From Bifidobacterium anseris (GTDB taxonomy: Bacteria; Actinomycetota; Actinomycetes; Actinomycetales; Bifidobacteriaceae): a stretch of DNA of 64,000 nucleotides. Positions 18,788 through 29,036 of this stretch are shown piece by piece. Location: the NCBI RefSeq assembly GCF_002860345.1, contig NZ_NMYC01000001.1, positions 186,001 through 250,000 on the forward strand, written 5' to 3'. The translations under genes were made by a program, and so were the position numbers. Position 1 is the stretch's first letter. Every line of letters begins with the position of its first letter. The notes under the pieces are model-generated. The model worked only from the letters and a program-made list of their open reading frames with translations. It did not search any database and was not told the origin of the DNA.

Positions 18788-19948
18788 ATGGCAGCAGCGA
18801 AGGCGGAGAAAGCCAAGGAGTCCGACAAGGACATGAGCTTCGGGCCGAATGTGGACCCGCGGCGTCAGGAGGCGCTCAGGAACGCGCTCAAGCAGGTGGA
18901 GAAGAGCTTCGGCAAGGGATCGGCGATGCGTCTGGGCGACAAGCCCGAACAGGACGTCGAGGTCATCCCGACCGGCTCGCTCGCGCTCGACATGGCACTC
19001 GGCATCGGCGGCCTGCCGCGCGGCCGCATCGTCGAGATCTACGGACCCGAATCGTCCGGCAAGACGACGCTCGCGCTCCACGTCGTCGCGAACGCGCAGA
19101 AGAACGGCGGCGTCGCGGCGTTCATCGATGCCGAGCATGCGCTCGACCCGGTCTACGCGCGCAATCTGGGCGTCGACACCGATTCACTCATCGTCTCGCA
19201 GCCGGACAACGGCGAGCAGGCGCTCGAGATCGCGGACATGCTCATCCGCTCCGGCGCGCTTGACGTCATCGTCATCGACTCGGTCGCGGCCCTCGTGCCG
19301 AAGGCCGAGATCGAAGGTGACATGGGTGACAGCCATGTCGGCCTGCAGGCGCGTCTGATGAGCCAGGCGCTGCGCAAGATGACCGGCGCGCTCGCGCAGG
19401 CGAACACGACGGCGATCTTCATCAACCAGCTGCGCGAGAAGATCGGCGTCTTCTTCGGCAGCCCGGAGACGACGACCGGCGGCAAGGCGCTCAAGTTCTA
19501 CGCGTCGGTGCGCATGGACATCCGCCGCATCCAGACGCTCAAGAGCGGCGACGACGCGGTCGGCAACCGTACGAAGGTCAAGGTCGTCAAGAACAAGATG
19601 GCGCCGCCCTTCAAGTCGGCCGAATTCGACGTGCTCTACGGCGAGGGCATCTCGCGCGAAGGCTCGGTGCTCGACATGGCGCTGCAGACCGACATCGTCA
19701 AGAAGTCCGGCTCGTGGTTCACCTACGAGGGGGAGCAGCTCGGCCAGGGACGCGAGAACGTGCGCCGCTTCCTCAAGGACAACCCGCAGATCGTCGACGA
19801 GATCGAGAACAAGGTCAAGATCGCCTACGGTCTCATCGACGCGCCCGAGGACACCTTCGCACAGGGCGAGGAGGTCGAATCGACGATCGAATCCGAGGAC
19901 ATCGCCACGACCGAGGCCGGCGGCGAGACGGCGAAGAAGAACGGCTGA
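18788..19948 (+). CDS. recA: Recombinase RecA
   Basis: Strand-exchange protein and co-protease for LexA cleavage. 386 residues: an N-terminal helix ([17 protein letters not shown]), Walker [10 protein letters not shown] (about 80-88), DAEHALD, Walker [12 protein letters not shown], the L2 loop region [25 protein letters not shown] and an acidic C-terminal tail. There is no intein. AAAGGAGG is 6-7 nt before the ATG. The LexA box upstream shows SOS control, and the recX start overlaps the stop codon. Confidence 0.98.
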   Translation: MAAAKAEKAKESDKDMSFGPNVDPRRQEALRNALKQVEKSFGKGSAMRLGDKPEQDVEVIPTGSLALDMALGIGGLPRGRIVEIYGPESSGKTTLALHVVANAQKNGGVAAFIDAEHALDPVYARNLGVDTDSLIVSQPDNGEQALEIADMLIRSGALDVIVIDSVAALVPKAEIEGDMGDSHVGLQARLMSQALRKMTGALAQANTTAIFINQLREKIGVFFGSPETTTGGKALKFYASVRMDIRRIQTLKSGDDAVGNRTKVKVVKNKMAPPFKSAEFDVLYGEGISREGSVLDMALQTDIVKKSGSWFTYEGEQLGQGRENVRRFLKDNPQIVDEIENKVKIAYGLIDAPEDTFAQGEEVESTIESEDIATTEAGGETAKKNG

Positions 19949-20847
19949 TGATCTCCGTCGAGGAGTTCCTCGTGGCGCATCCGGTGCCGGCGGCGCCGCA
20001 GGAGGTCGTCACCGGGCGTGACAAAGGTCGTGGCGGTGGCAAGCACACGGCCGTCCGCGACGACGTGGCCGTTCGCGACAATGCGGATGCCCGCGAGGAC
20101 GCTGTCGCCTATGACGATGCTATTGGCTGCCGCGGCGCGGATGTTCGTGAGGACGATGCCGATTGTGGCGACATAGCTGTCCACGATGACACGGCCGCGC
20201 CGCGCTCGTCTGCCCGGTTCGGTGGCACTTTCGGCGCATCGAGGGACGATGACGTAGTCCGTTATGCGCGTAGTGGACGACGCGCCGGCGCACGCAAGGC
20301 CGATCGTCGCGATGAGCGCCGGCGTTCGGCGGGCGGCTTCGCCGTCACGCAGACCGATGATCCGCGTGACGGCGAACGATGCAAGGAGGCGGCGCTGCGG
20401 CTGCTCGACGCGGCCGCCCGTTCGACGGGGGCGTTGCGCGCCAAGCTCGCCGAACGTGGCTACGCCGACGACGTCATCGGCGAGGTCGTCGACCGGCTGA
20501 CCGAGCTGCGGCTGCTCGACGACGAGGAATACGCGCGCGCGGTCGCGCGGTCGTGCGCGAACCGGATGATGGGAATGCGTGGCGCCGTCATGGAGATGAC
20601 GCGCAAGGGCGTCGACCGCGCGCTGGCGACGCGCGTCGCCGCCGAGGCCGACGCCGACGGACTCTTCGTCGACGCGGCATGGGCGCTCGGCCGCTCCGTC
20701 GCCGTGCGCACGCGCGGCAAGGATCCGCAGGTCGCGCGCCGCCGCTTCTGGAGCGCGGGAGGCCGCAAGGGGCATGATTCGCAAATGCTGCGCGAAGTCG
20801 GTGAGGCGCTGTTCAGCGCACGCGGCGACAATAGGGGAGACGAATAG
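19948..20847 (+). CDS. recX: Regulatory protein RecX with long acidic N-terminal extension
   Basis: Modulator of RecA filaments. The RecX helical repeats occupy about residues 140-299 (CKEAALRLLDAAARSTGALRAKL, ERGYADDVIGEVVDRL, LRLLDDEEYARAVA). Residues 20-135 are a low-complexity segment rich in Asp, Ala and Arg with repeats such as AVRDD, AVRDN, AREDA, AVAYDDA and DVREDDA; this part is not in most RecX proteins and may be disordered. The ATG overlaps the recA stop (TGATG), so translation is coupled. Confidence 0.92.
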   Translation: MISVEEFLVAHPVPAAPQEVVTGRDKGRGGGKHTAVRDDVAVRDNADAREDAVAYDDAIGCRGADVREDDADCGDIAVHDDTAAPRSSARFGGTFGASRDDDVVRYARSGRRAGARKADRRDERRRSAGGFAVTQTDDPRDGERCKEAALRLLDAAARSTGALRAKLAERGYADDVIGEVVDRLTELRLLDDEEYARAVARSCANRMMGMRGAVMEMTRKGVDRALATRVAAEADADGLFVDAAWALGRSVAVRTRGKDPQVARRRFWSAGGRKGHDSQMLREVGEALFSARGDNRGDE

Positions 20848-20859
20848 AAAGTAGAAGGT

Positions 20860-21235
20860 GAGACCTCTTATACCCCGGGTTCTGTCGTGACGCGCCACGC
20901 CGAAAACCCGGCACGACGCGCCACGGATGGCCATCCATCTCGACCTGACGTCGCCGTCAGGCTCTAGCAGCCTACCCGAAGACATTGGGCGAGCAGCCCT
21001 CAAGCGTCTTCTGCTTGGCCTTGCTCCCGATGAGGCTTGCCATGCGGCCGGCTGTTGCCAGCGGCCCGGTGGTCTCTTACACCGCCGTTTCACCCTTACC
21101 CGTCCCGAAGGGCGGGCGGTCTGTTCTCTGCTGCGCTATCTCTCAGGTCGCCCTGGGCGGACGTTATCCGCCATCGTGCTCTGCGGAGCCCGGAAGTTCC
21201 TCAACCATTGCTGGTCGCGGCCATCAAGAGGTCTC
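20860..21235 (-). ncRNA. rnpB: RNase P RNA (bacterial class A)
   Basis: Catalytic RNA that trims the 5' ends of tRNAs. On the minus strand the ends form helix P1 (GAGACCTCTT at 21235-21226 with AAGAGGTCTC at 20869-20860). Conserved blocks are visible: GAGGAACTTCCGGGCTCC near the 5' end, the GGTAAGGGTGAAACGG and AAGAGACCACC segments in the middle, and GACAGAACCCGGGGTATAA at the 3' end. The length of about 376 nt fits the class. A TAGAAT -10 hexamer at 21245-21250 lies about 10 nt upstream. The boundaries follow P1 and could shift by a few bases. Confidence 0.96.
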
Positions 21236-21344
21236 AAAGGCAGTATTCTAACACGATGCGCGACATCGCGGTCAATCATGGACGGGTCGTATCGAAAAAA
21301 AGTTAAACCAGCAGCTTTACCGCACTTTCCCGCATGTCGTCGGT

Positions 21345-21350
21345 TACAAT
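21345..21350 (+). promoter_or_regulatory. -10 hexamer of hpf promoter
   Basis: TACAAT 80 nt before the hpf start; the remaining leader carries no recognised element. Confidence 0.6.
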
Positions 21351-21429
21351 GAGTGATATCCGGACGGCGGAACCGTCGTCCCGGTCCGTATATAGCGGCA
21401 TGCCGCCGCTTGAGTCTAGGGAGGTCCAC

Positions 21430-22116
21430 ATGGATATCGTGATTACCGGCCGTCACATTCAGATCAAGCAGAAGTTCCGTGACGTCGTCGAAAGCAAGAT
21501 GAATCGTGTGACCGCAATCGCCCCTGATGCGCAGCGCGTCCAGGTCGTGCTGTCGCATGAGGGCAATCCGCGTATGCATGACACGGCGATGCGCGTCGAG
21601 CTCACCGTCATCGCCGGCGCCACCGTCATCCGCGCCGAGGCCTCGAGCCTCGACGAGATCAGCGCGCTCGATCTGGCGCTCGACAAGCTGACGCTGCGTC
21701 TGCGCCGTGCTCGTGACCGCCGCAAGGATCACCGCAAGAACTACACGCCGGTCCCGGTCGACGCGGGCGAGTTCGTGCCGCCGTCCGAGGAGGAAGAGGA
21801 CATCATGGGCGCCGCCGCCGACGCCAACAGCCCGGCCGCCGCGGTCGCGTCCGATCTCGGCCCCGGCGAGTCCATCGAGGTGCACGTCGGCGATACGCCG
21901 ATCGTCATCCGCCGCAAGCTCCACGTCGCCGAGCCGATGAGCATCGACGAGGCGCTCTACGAGATGGAGCTCATCGGCCATGACTTCTTCCTGTTCGTCA
22001 ACAAGGACACGATGCGCCCGTCCGTCGTCTACCACCGTCACGGCTGGAGCTACGGCGTCTTCGAGATCGACACCCCGGAGAACATCAAGAAGGCCGAGGA
22101 AGCCAAGAAGGCCTGA
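21430..22116 (+). CDS. hpf: Ribosome hibernation promoting factor, long form
   Basis: Binds the 30S subunit and pairs ribosomes into inactive 100S dimers in stationary phase. 228 residues: the S30AE/YfiA domain (about 1-105, MDIVITGRHIQIKQKFRDVVESKMNR, with basic LRRARDRRKDHRK) and the long-form dimerisation domain (about 165-222, VIRRKLHVAEPMSIDEALYEMELIGHDFFLFVNKDT). An acidic linker joins them. GGGAGG lies 7-9 nt before the ATG. A terminator follows, then secA. Confidence 0.95.
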   Translation: MDIVITGRHIQIKQKFRDVVESKMNRVTAIAPDAQRVQVVLSHEGNPRMHDTAMRVELTVIAGATVIRAEASSLDEISALDLALDKLTLRLRRARDRRKDHRKNYTPVPVDAGEFVPPSEEEEDIMGAAADANSPAAAVASDLGPGESIEVHVGDTPIVIRRKLHVAEPMSIDEALYEMELIGHDFFLFVNKDTMRPSVVYHRHGWSYGVFEIDTPENIKKAEEAKKA

Positions 22117-22166
22117 TCTTGGGCCATACGCGCCGGCAATCTGAAAGGTCGCCGTGCAGCGGTCGG

Positions 22167-22206
22167 TCGGGGACGGCTCCCGAGGAGGGGGGCCGTCCCC
22201 GATTTT
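22167..22206 (+). terminator. Terminator after hpf
   Basis: An 11-bp stem (22167-22177 with 22192-22202) followed by TTTT at 22203-22206. Confidence 0.88.
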
Positions 22207-22357
22207 CGTATCCGGGGAGGGGCGCCGGACGGGCGTTTGTGGATGTCCTGTGACAGAACGTGAGAAATTTACGTAAACAGGTCGAAAAACGAAGGGGAAA
22301 ATCCGTCCGTCCGTTATTGTGGATGATGTTAGCGACCATCTCACAAAGGGAGTGACA

Positions 22358-25285
<2,928 letters not shown>

Positions 25286-25320
25286 GCCGACCCAAGCGTC
25301 AATCACTGATCGGGATATGA

Positions 25321-25364
25321 CGGCGGGGGCGCCGCAGCAGTTGCTGCGGCGCCCCCGCCGTTTT
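25321..25364. terminator. Strong terminator after secA
   Basis: A 19-bp near-perfect stem (25321-25339 with 25342-25360), tiny loop, and TTTT at 25361-25364. It also serves the convergent gene ending at 25371. Confidence 0.92.
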
Positions 25365-25370
25365 CAAATT

Positions 25371-26318
25371 TCATAGCGGGCGCACGTCGATGCCGTGCGC
25401 GGCGAAGACGGTGCTGACGCCGGCGTAGTCGCCGCTCATGATCGTCGCCGAGCGCAGATTCGGGAACTGCGCCAGTTCGGCCGTGCTCACGGCGTCGAGG
25501 TCGAAGACGTCGTCCTCGCCGTCCCACTGTGGAATGATGTTCATGTACACATCGTCGGCGCCGTCCATCGTGAACGACGTGAGTTCAGATGCCAGCCGGG
25601 CGGGGATGGGCAGCCGCTTGAACCAGTTGAGTGCAGGACGGATGACTGTCTCGCTCTCGGTGTCGATTGGTTTGCCGGAATACTGCGCGGCGAAATCGAA
25701 GATGTCGAAGCGCGGCGTGAGCACCTCGAGTTCGTACATGAGCCGCTGGATGACGGCGAGCTTGAAATTGAGATGGGTGAAAGCCAGCACCGGTTCCTTT
25801 GGTTTGCGGATCGTGTAGTTCGCCGGAGGGAACCTGCGCTCGGGACAAAAAGAGACGGACAGCGGATCGTTGACGTCGGGTGCCGGACCGTCGGGGCCGT
25901 GGCCGTCTTCGGGCCAGCGGATGACATGGAGTGCGCCGATCTCGTCGCGGTCGGAGATGAAATACAGCGGATTTCCGCCGGCCTTCGCGATGCGCGCGGC
26001 GCAGGGGGAGTCCGGCAGCACGCGCTCGCGCCATTGCGGGCGCACAGCGGGACCGCAGTAGACGTCCATGCCGGTGATGATATGGTCGTCGTCGATGTAC
26101 GCGTCGCGTTTGCGCAGCCAGTCCATCGGTGCGCGCAGGGGAGCGAATACCAGACCGAGCCCGTCGTAGACGAGATGGCGCGCGCCGTGCTCGTCCACGA
26201 CATCTCGGTCCGGCATGCAGCCGAGCGCGGCAGTGAGCTCGCCGATGGACATCGGGAAGGGGACGGTGACGGCGTCGAAGCTGACGGCGTCGTCGGACAA
26301 GAGGATTGTATGCGGCAT
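25371..26318 (-). CDS. Hypothetical protein, DUF6892/DUF7738-like
   Basis: 315 residues, no signal peptide or membrane helix. Two parts are visible: an N-terminal half with ITGMDVYCG and WLRKRDAY resembling DUF7738, and a C-terminal half with FTHLNFKLAVIQRLMYELEVL, PRFDIFDFAAQY and PQWDGEDDVFDL, the pattern I associate with DUF6892 proteins. Both assignments are from memory of the families and are moderate. Such proteins often occur singly and have no known function. The ATG at 26318 has GGAGG 6 nt upstream; TACAAT at 26362-26367 is a likely -10. Confidence 0.7.
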   Translation of the reverse strand: MPHTILLSDDAVSFDAVTVPFPMSIGELTAALGCMPDRDVVDEHGARHLVYDGLGLVFAPLRAPMDWLRKRDAYIDDDHIITGMDVYCGPAVRPQWRERVLPDSPCAARIAKAGGNPLYFISDRDEIGALHVIRWPEDGHGPDGPAPDVNDPLSVSFCPERRFPPANYTIRKPKEPVLAFTHLNFKLAVIQRLMYELEVLTPRFDIFDFAAQYSGKPIDTESETVIRPALNWFKRLPIPARLASELTSFTMDGADDVYMNIIPQWDGEDDVFDLDAVSTAELAQFPNLRSATIMSGDYAGVSTVFAAHGIDVRPL

Positions 26319-26440
26319 GGGTGCCTCCGTCGATGTTGCGATCGGTGTTGCGATGGAGGTGATTGTAGAGAGACGCAGACCAGACGTGAGGCGCATGACC
26401 ATGATGCGGGAATCGAAACAGGTTCGTTGCACGGCCTTCC

Positions 26441-26446
26441 TAGACT
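26441..26446 (+). promoter_or_regulatory. -10 hexamer of trpD promoter
   Basis: TAGACT 36 nt before the trpD ATG. It diverges from the DUF6892-like gene's TACAAT at 26362-26367. No attenuator-like Trp-rich leader is visible. Confidence 0.6.
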
Positions 26447-26482
26447 GGTCGATGCATTGCACGATACCGATGAGGAGAGGTC

Positions 26483-27532
26483 ATGGCCGACATCACCTGG
26501 AAAACGATCCTGATGAAGCTCGTGAAGGGCGAGCATCTGAGCGCCGAGGAATCCGAGTGGTTCGTCGACGACCTCATGCAGGGCAACGCGCAGCCGGCGG
26601 CCGTCGGCGCCGTGCTTGCAACGCAGCAGCAGCTGGGCCTGACGGCCGCCGAGGTCGCGGGCGCCGCGAAGGCGATGGTGGCGCACGCCGTGCCGCTCGA
26701 CGTGAACCGTGAATGCACCGACATCGTCGGCACCGGCGGCGACGGCGCGCACACCGTCAACCTGTCGACGATGGGAGCCGTCATCGCGGCGGCCGCCGGC
26801 GTCATGATCGTCAAGCACGGCAACCGCGCGGCGAGCTCGAAATGCGGCGCCGCCGACTGCCTCGAGGCGCTCGGACTGCCGCTCGACCTCAAGCCGGCCG
26901 CCGTCGCCGAGATCGCCGACGAGGTGGGCATCACCTTCGCGTTCGCGAAGACCTTCCATCCGGCGATGCGCTTCGTCGGACCGGTGCGTGCCGCGCTTGG
27001 CGTGCCCTGCGTTTTCAACGTGCTCGGACCGTTGACGAACCCGGCGAACCCGAAGCACATGGCGATCGGCTGCGCGAATCGCGCGATGAGCCCGATCATG
27101 GCCGCCGTCTACGCGGCGAACGGCCAGAGCGGTATGGTCTACACATCCAACGAGGGACTCGATGAGATGGCGCCGACCGGTCCGATCTCGGTGTGGGAGT
27201 TCAAGGACGGCGAGGTCGTCGAGACGACCTTCGACCCGATCGAGGAACTGGGACTCGCGAAGGTCACGATCGACGATCTGCGCGGCGGCGAGCCGGACTA
27301 CAACGCGCAGGCCGCGCGCGACCTGTTCGCCGGCAAGGACGTGCCGTTCCGCACGACGGCGCTGCTCAACGCGGCATCGGCGATCGTCGCCGACGGATCA
27401 CTCATCGACGCCGACGCGACGCTCGCTGAACGCTTCCGTCAGGCCTATGCGATCGCCGAACGCACCGTCGACGAAGGCAAGGCACAGGCGCTGCTCGACG
27501 AGTGGATCGCCGTCGCGAAGAGCAAGGCCTGA
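26483..27532 (+). CDS. trpD: Anthranilate phosphoribosyltransferase
   Basis: Joins anthranilate to PRPP in tryptophan synthesis. 349 residues: the PRPP/pyrophosphate loop GTGGDGAHTVNLST (about 83-96), KHGNRAASSKCGAADCLEALG for substrate binding, and FAKTFHPAMRFVGPVRAALGVPCVFNVLGPLTNP, all family hallmarks. GAGGAGAG lies just before the ATG. No other trp gene is adjacent, so it stands alone here, which is normal in some actinobacteria. Two hairpins follow the stop. Confidence 0.96.
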   Translation: MADITWKTILMKLVKGEHLSAEESEWFVDDLMQGNAQPAAVGAVLATQQQLGLTAAEVAGAAKAMVAHAVPLDVNRECTDIVGTGGDGAHTVNLSTMGAVIAAAAGVMIVKHGNRAASSKCGAADCLEALGLPLDLKPAAVAEIADEVGITFAFAKTFHPAMRFVGPVRAALGVPCVFNVLGPLTNPANPKHMAIGCANRAMSPIMAAVYAANGQSGMVYTSNEGLDEMAPTGPISVWEFKDGEVVETTFDPIEELGLAKVTIDDLRGGEPDYNAQAARDLFAGKDVPFRTTALLNAASAIVADGSLIDADATLAERFRQAYAIAERTVDEGKAQALLDEWIAVAKSKA

Positions 27533-27539
27533 AGGCAGC

Positions 27540-27616
27540 GCAAGGCCTGAACGGGGCCTTGCAATGTGGATTATTCGGCGCCCGCGGATGAATGGATCGT
27601 TCAGACGCGGGCGCCG
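27540..27616. terminator. Pair of hairpin terminators between trpD and the convergent gene
   Basis: An 8-bp stem 27540-27547/27555-27562 and an 11-bp stem 27576-27586/27606-27616 whose right arm lies within the last codons of the minus-strand gene. Confidence 0.75.
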
Positions 27617-28131
27617 TTGTCCGAATCGTCGTCGTGAATGACGTCGCGGCCCTCGTGCTGCGCGATGAGGCCGCCAGCACCGACGAGGACGCACAGCGCG
27701 GCGATGAGGCCGACGATGCCGGCGACATGCGGCAGGCAGGCGGCGAGGATGACGCCGACGACGCCGATCGCGCCGATCGCTGCGCAGATGAGCTTCGAGA
27801 CGCGGATGCCCTTGAGTGACGGGTTCGGCGCCGAGAAGCCCATGCCGTGGCGGTCGAGGACGTCGTCGGTGTCGAGCCAGCTGCTTGTGTAGTCGCGCGG
27901 GCCGCGCCCCGCGCCGGTGAACGCCTCGTCGGACAGGTCGTCGACGGTGAGCATCGTCTTTTTCTCCTCGCGCCGGGCGTGGCGGTCGAACTTCTTCGCC
28001 GTGCGCGAGCGCTCCACATCCTCGAGCTCGCCGGCGTGGTCGTTGAGGAAGGCCTCCCAGTCGTCATGTCCGGACGCATCGTTGCCCCGGCGCGCGTCGC
28101 CGTCGTTGCTGCTATTGTTGAGGTTGGTCAT
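27601..28131 (-). CDS. Small membrane protein of unknown function
   Basis: 176 residues. The N-terminal 110 residues are polar and charged (DDWEAFLNDHAGELEDVERSRTAKKFDRHARREEKK), with SSWLDTDDVLDRHGMGFSAPNPSLKGIRVSKL leading into two closely spaced hydrophobic helices (about 112-158, LICAAIGAIGVVGVILAACL and AGIVGLIAALCVLVGAGGLIA). A cytoplasmic domain with a C-terminal membrane hairpin is likely. TACAGT sits 7 nt before the ATG and no ribosome site is seen. I do not recognise a function; plsC diverges from it. Confidence 0.82.
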   Translation of the reverse strand: MTNLNNSSNDGDARRGNDASGHDDWEAFLNDHAGELEDVERSRTAKKFDRHARREEKKTMLTVDDLSDEAFTGAGRGPRDYTSSWLDTDDVLDRHGMGFSAPNPSLKGIRVSKLICAAIGAIGVVGVILAACLPHVAGIVGLIAALCVLVGAGGLIAQHEGRDVIHDDDSDNGARV

Positions 28132-28179
28132 GACCACTACTGTAGCAAGCGGAATGTGAAGCGCGTAAGGAGACTTCGG

Positions 28180-28905
28180 ATGCTGTACTGGTTTTTCGTC
28201 AAGACGCTTGGGCCGATCGCGCGGCGGCGCTTCAATCCGACGGTCGAGGGCCTCGAACACATCCCGCATGAGGGTGGCGCGATCATCGCCGCGAACCATC
28301 TGGCCGTCATCGACGACGCGCTGCTGCCGATGACGTGCCCGCGCATGATCCATTTCATGGGTAAGGCCGAATACTTCGAAGGCAAGGGCCTCAAGGGCCG
28401 GTTCAAGAAGTGGTGGTTCTCGTCGGTCGGCGTCTTCCCGGTCGACCGTTCCGGAGGCTCCAAGTCGCTCGGTGCGCTCGAGCATGCACGTGAGATCATC
28501 GAGGACGGCGAACTGTTCGGCATCCACATCGAAGGCACGCGCAGCCCCGACGGCCGCCTGTACAAGGGACACACCGGCGCCGCGCGACTCGCGATCGAGA
28601 CCGGCTGCCCGATCGTGCCGGCCGCGATCATCGGCTCGCGCGAGCTGCAGCAGCCCGGTCAGGTCATCCCCGGCAAGGGCAGCAGCAAGGTCATCTACGG
28701 CGAGCCGATCCCCGTCGAGAAGACGGCCGCCGATCAGGTCACGCATGAGCGGCTGCGCGAACTGACCGACGAGGTCACGCGCCGCATCCAGGCGATGAGC
28801 GGACAGGAATACGTGCCTGAATACGCGCAGGTCGTCAAGAAGCAGATGCAGCAGGAGCAGGCGGCGATCGACGCTGCCGCCGCGCAGGAAGCCGACCGCG
28901 AGTAG
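28180..28905 (+). CDS. plsC: 1-acyl-sn-glycerol-3-phosphate acyltransferase (PlsC family)
   Basis: Acylates lysophosphatidic acid or a related lipid at the membrane. 241 residues with the catalytic NHxxxxD box as NHLAVIDD (about 44-51), GKAEYFEGKGLKGR, and the substrate motif EGTRSPDGRLYKGHTGAARLA. A Gln/Ala-rich C-terminal tail ends the protein. AAGGAG lies 8 nt before the ATG at 28180; in-frame codons further upstream have no site. Confidence 0.92.
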   Translation: MLYWFFVKTLGPIARRRFNPTVEGLEHIPHEGGAIIAANHLAVIDDALLPMTCPRMIHFMGKAEYFEGKGLKGRFKKWWFSSVGVFPVDRSGGSKSLGALEHAREIIEDGELFGIHIEGTRSPDGRLYKGHTGAARLAIETGCPIVPAAIIGSRELQQPGQVIPGKGSSKVIYGEPIPVEKTAADQVTHERLRELTDEVTRRIQAMSGQEYVPEYAQVVKKQMQQEQAAIDAAAAQEADRE

Positions 28906-28943
28906 AAGAAGCAGAACGTTCCGTGGCTTCCGGTCGGAAGCCG

Positions 28944-28995
28944 CATATGGAAGGAGCCGGGCGACCGATCATGGCCACCCGGCTCCTTCCATATG
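28944..28995. terminator. Bidirectional hairpin between plsC and the PASTA kinase
   Basis: A perfect 18-bp stem (28944-28961 with 28978-28995). It lies between convergent genes ending at 28905 and 29037. Confidence 0.82.
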
Positions 28996-29036
28996 CGCCG
29001 CCGTACTCGAGTGGCTACACTCAGACTACGTACTGC

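Noticed and set aside
20927-21352. ORF of 141 codons
   Set aside because: It lies over the RNase P RNA, which explains its conservation.
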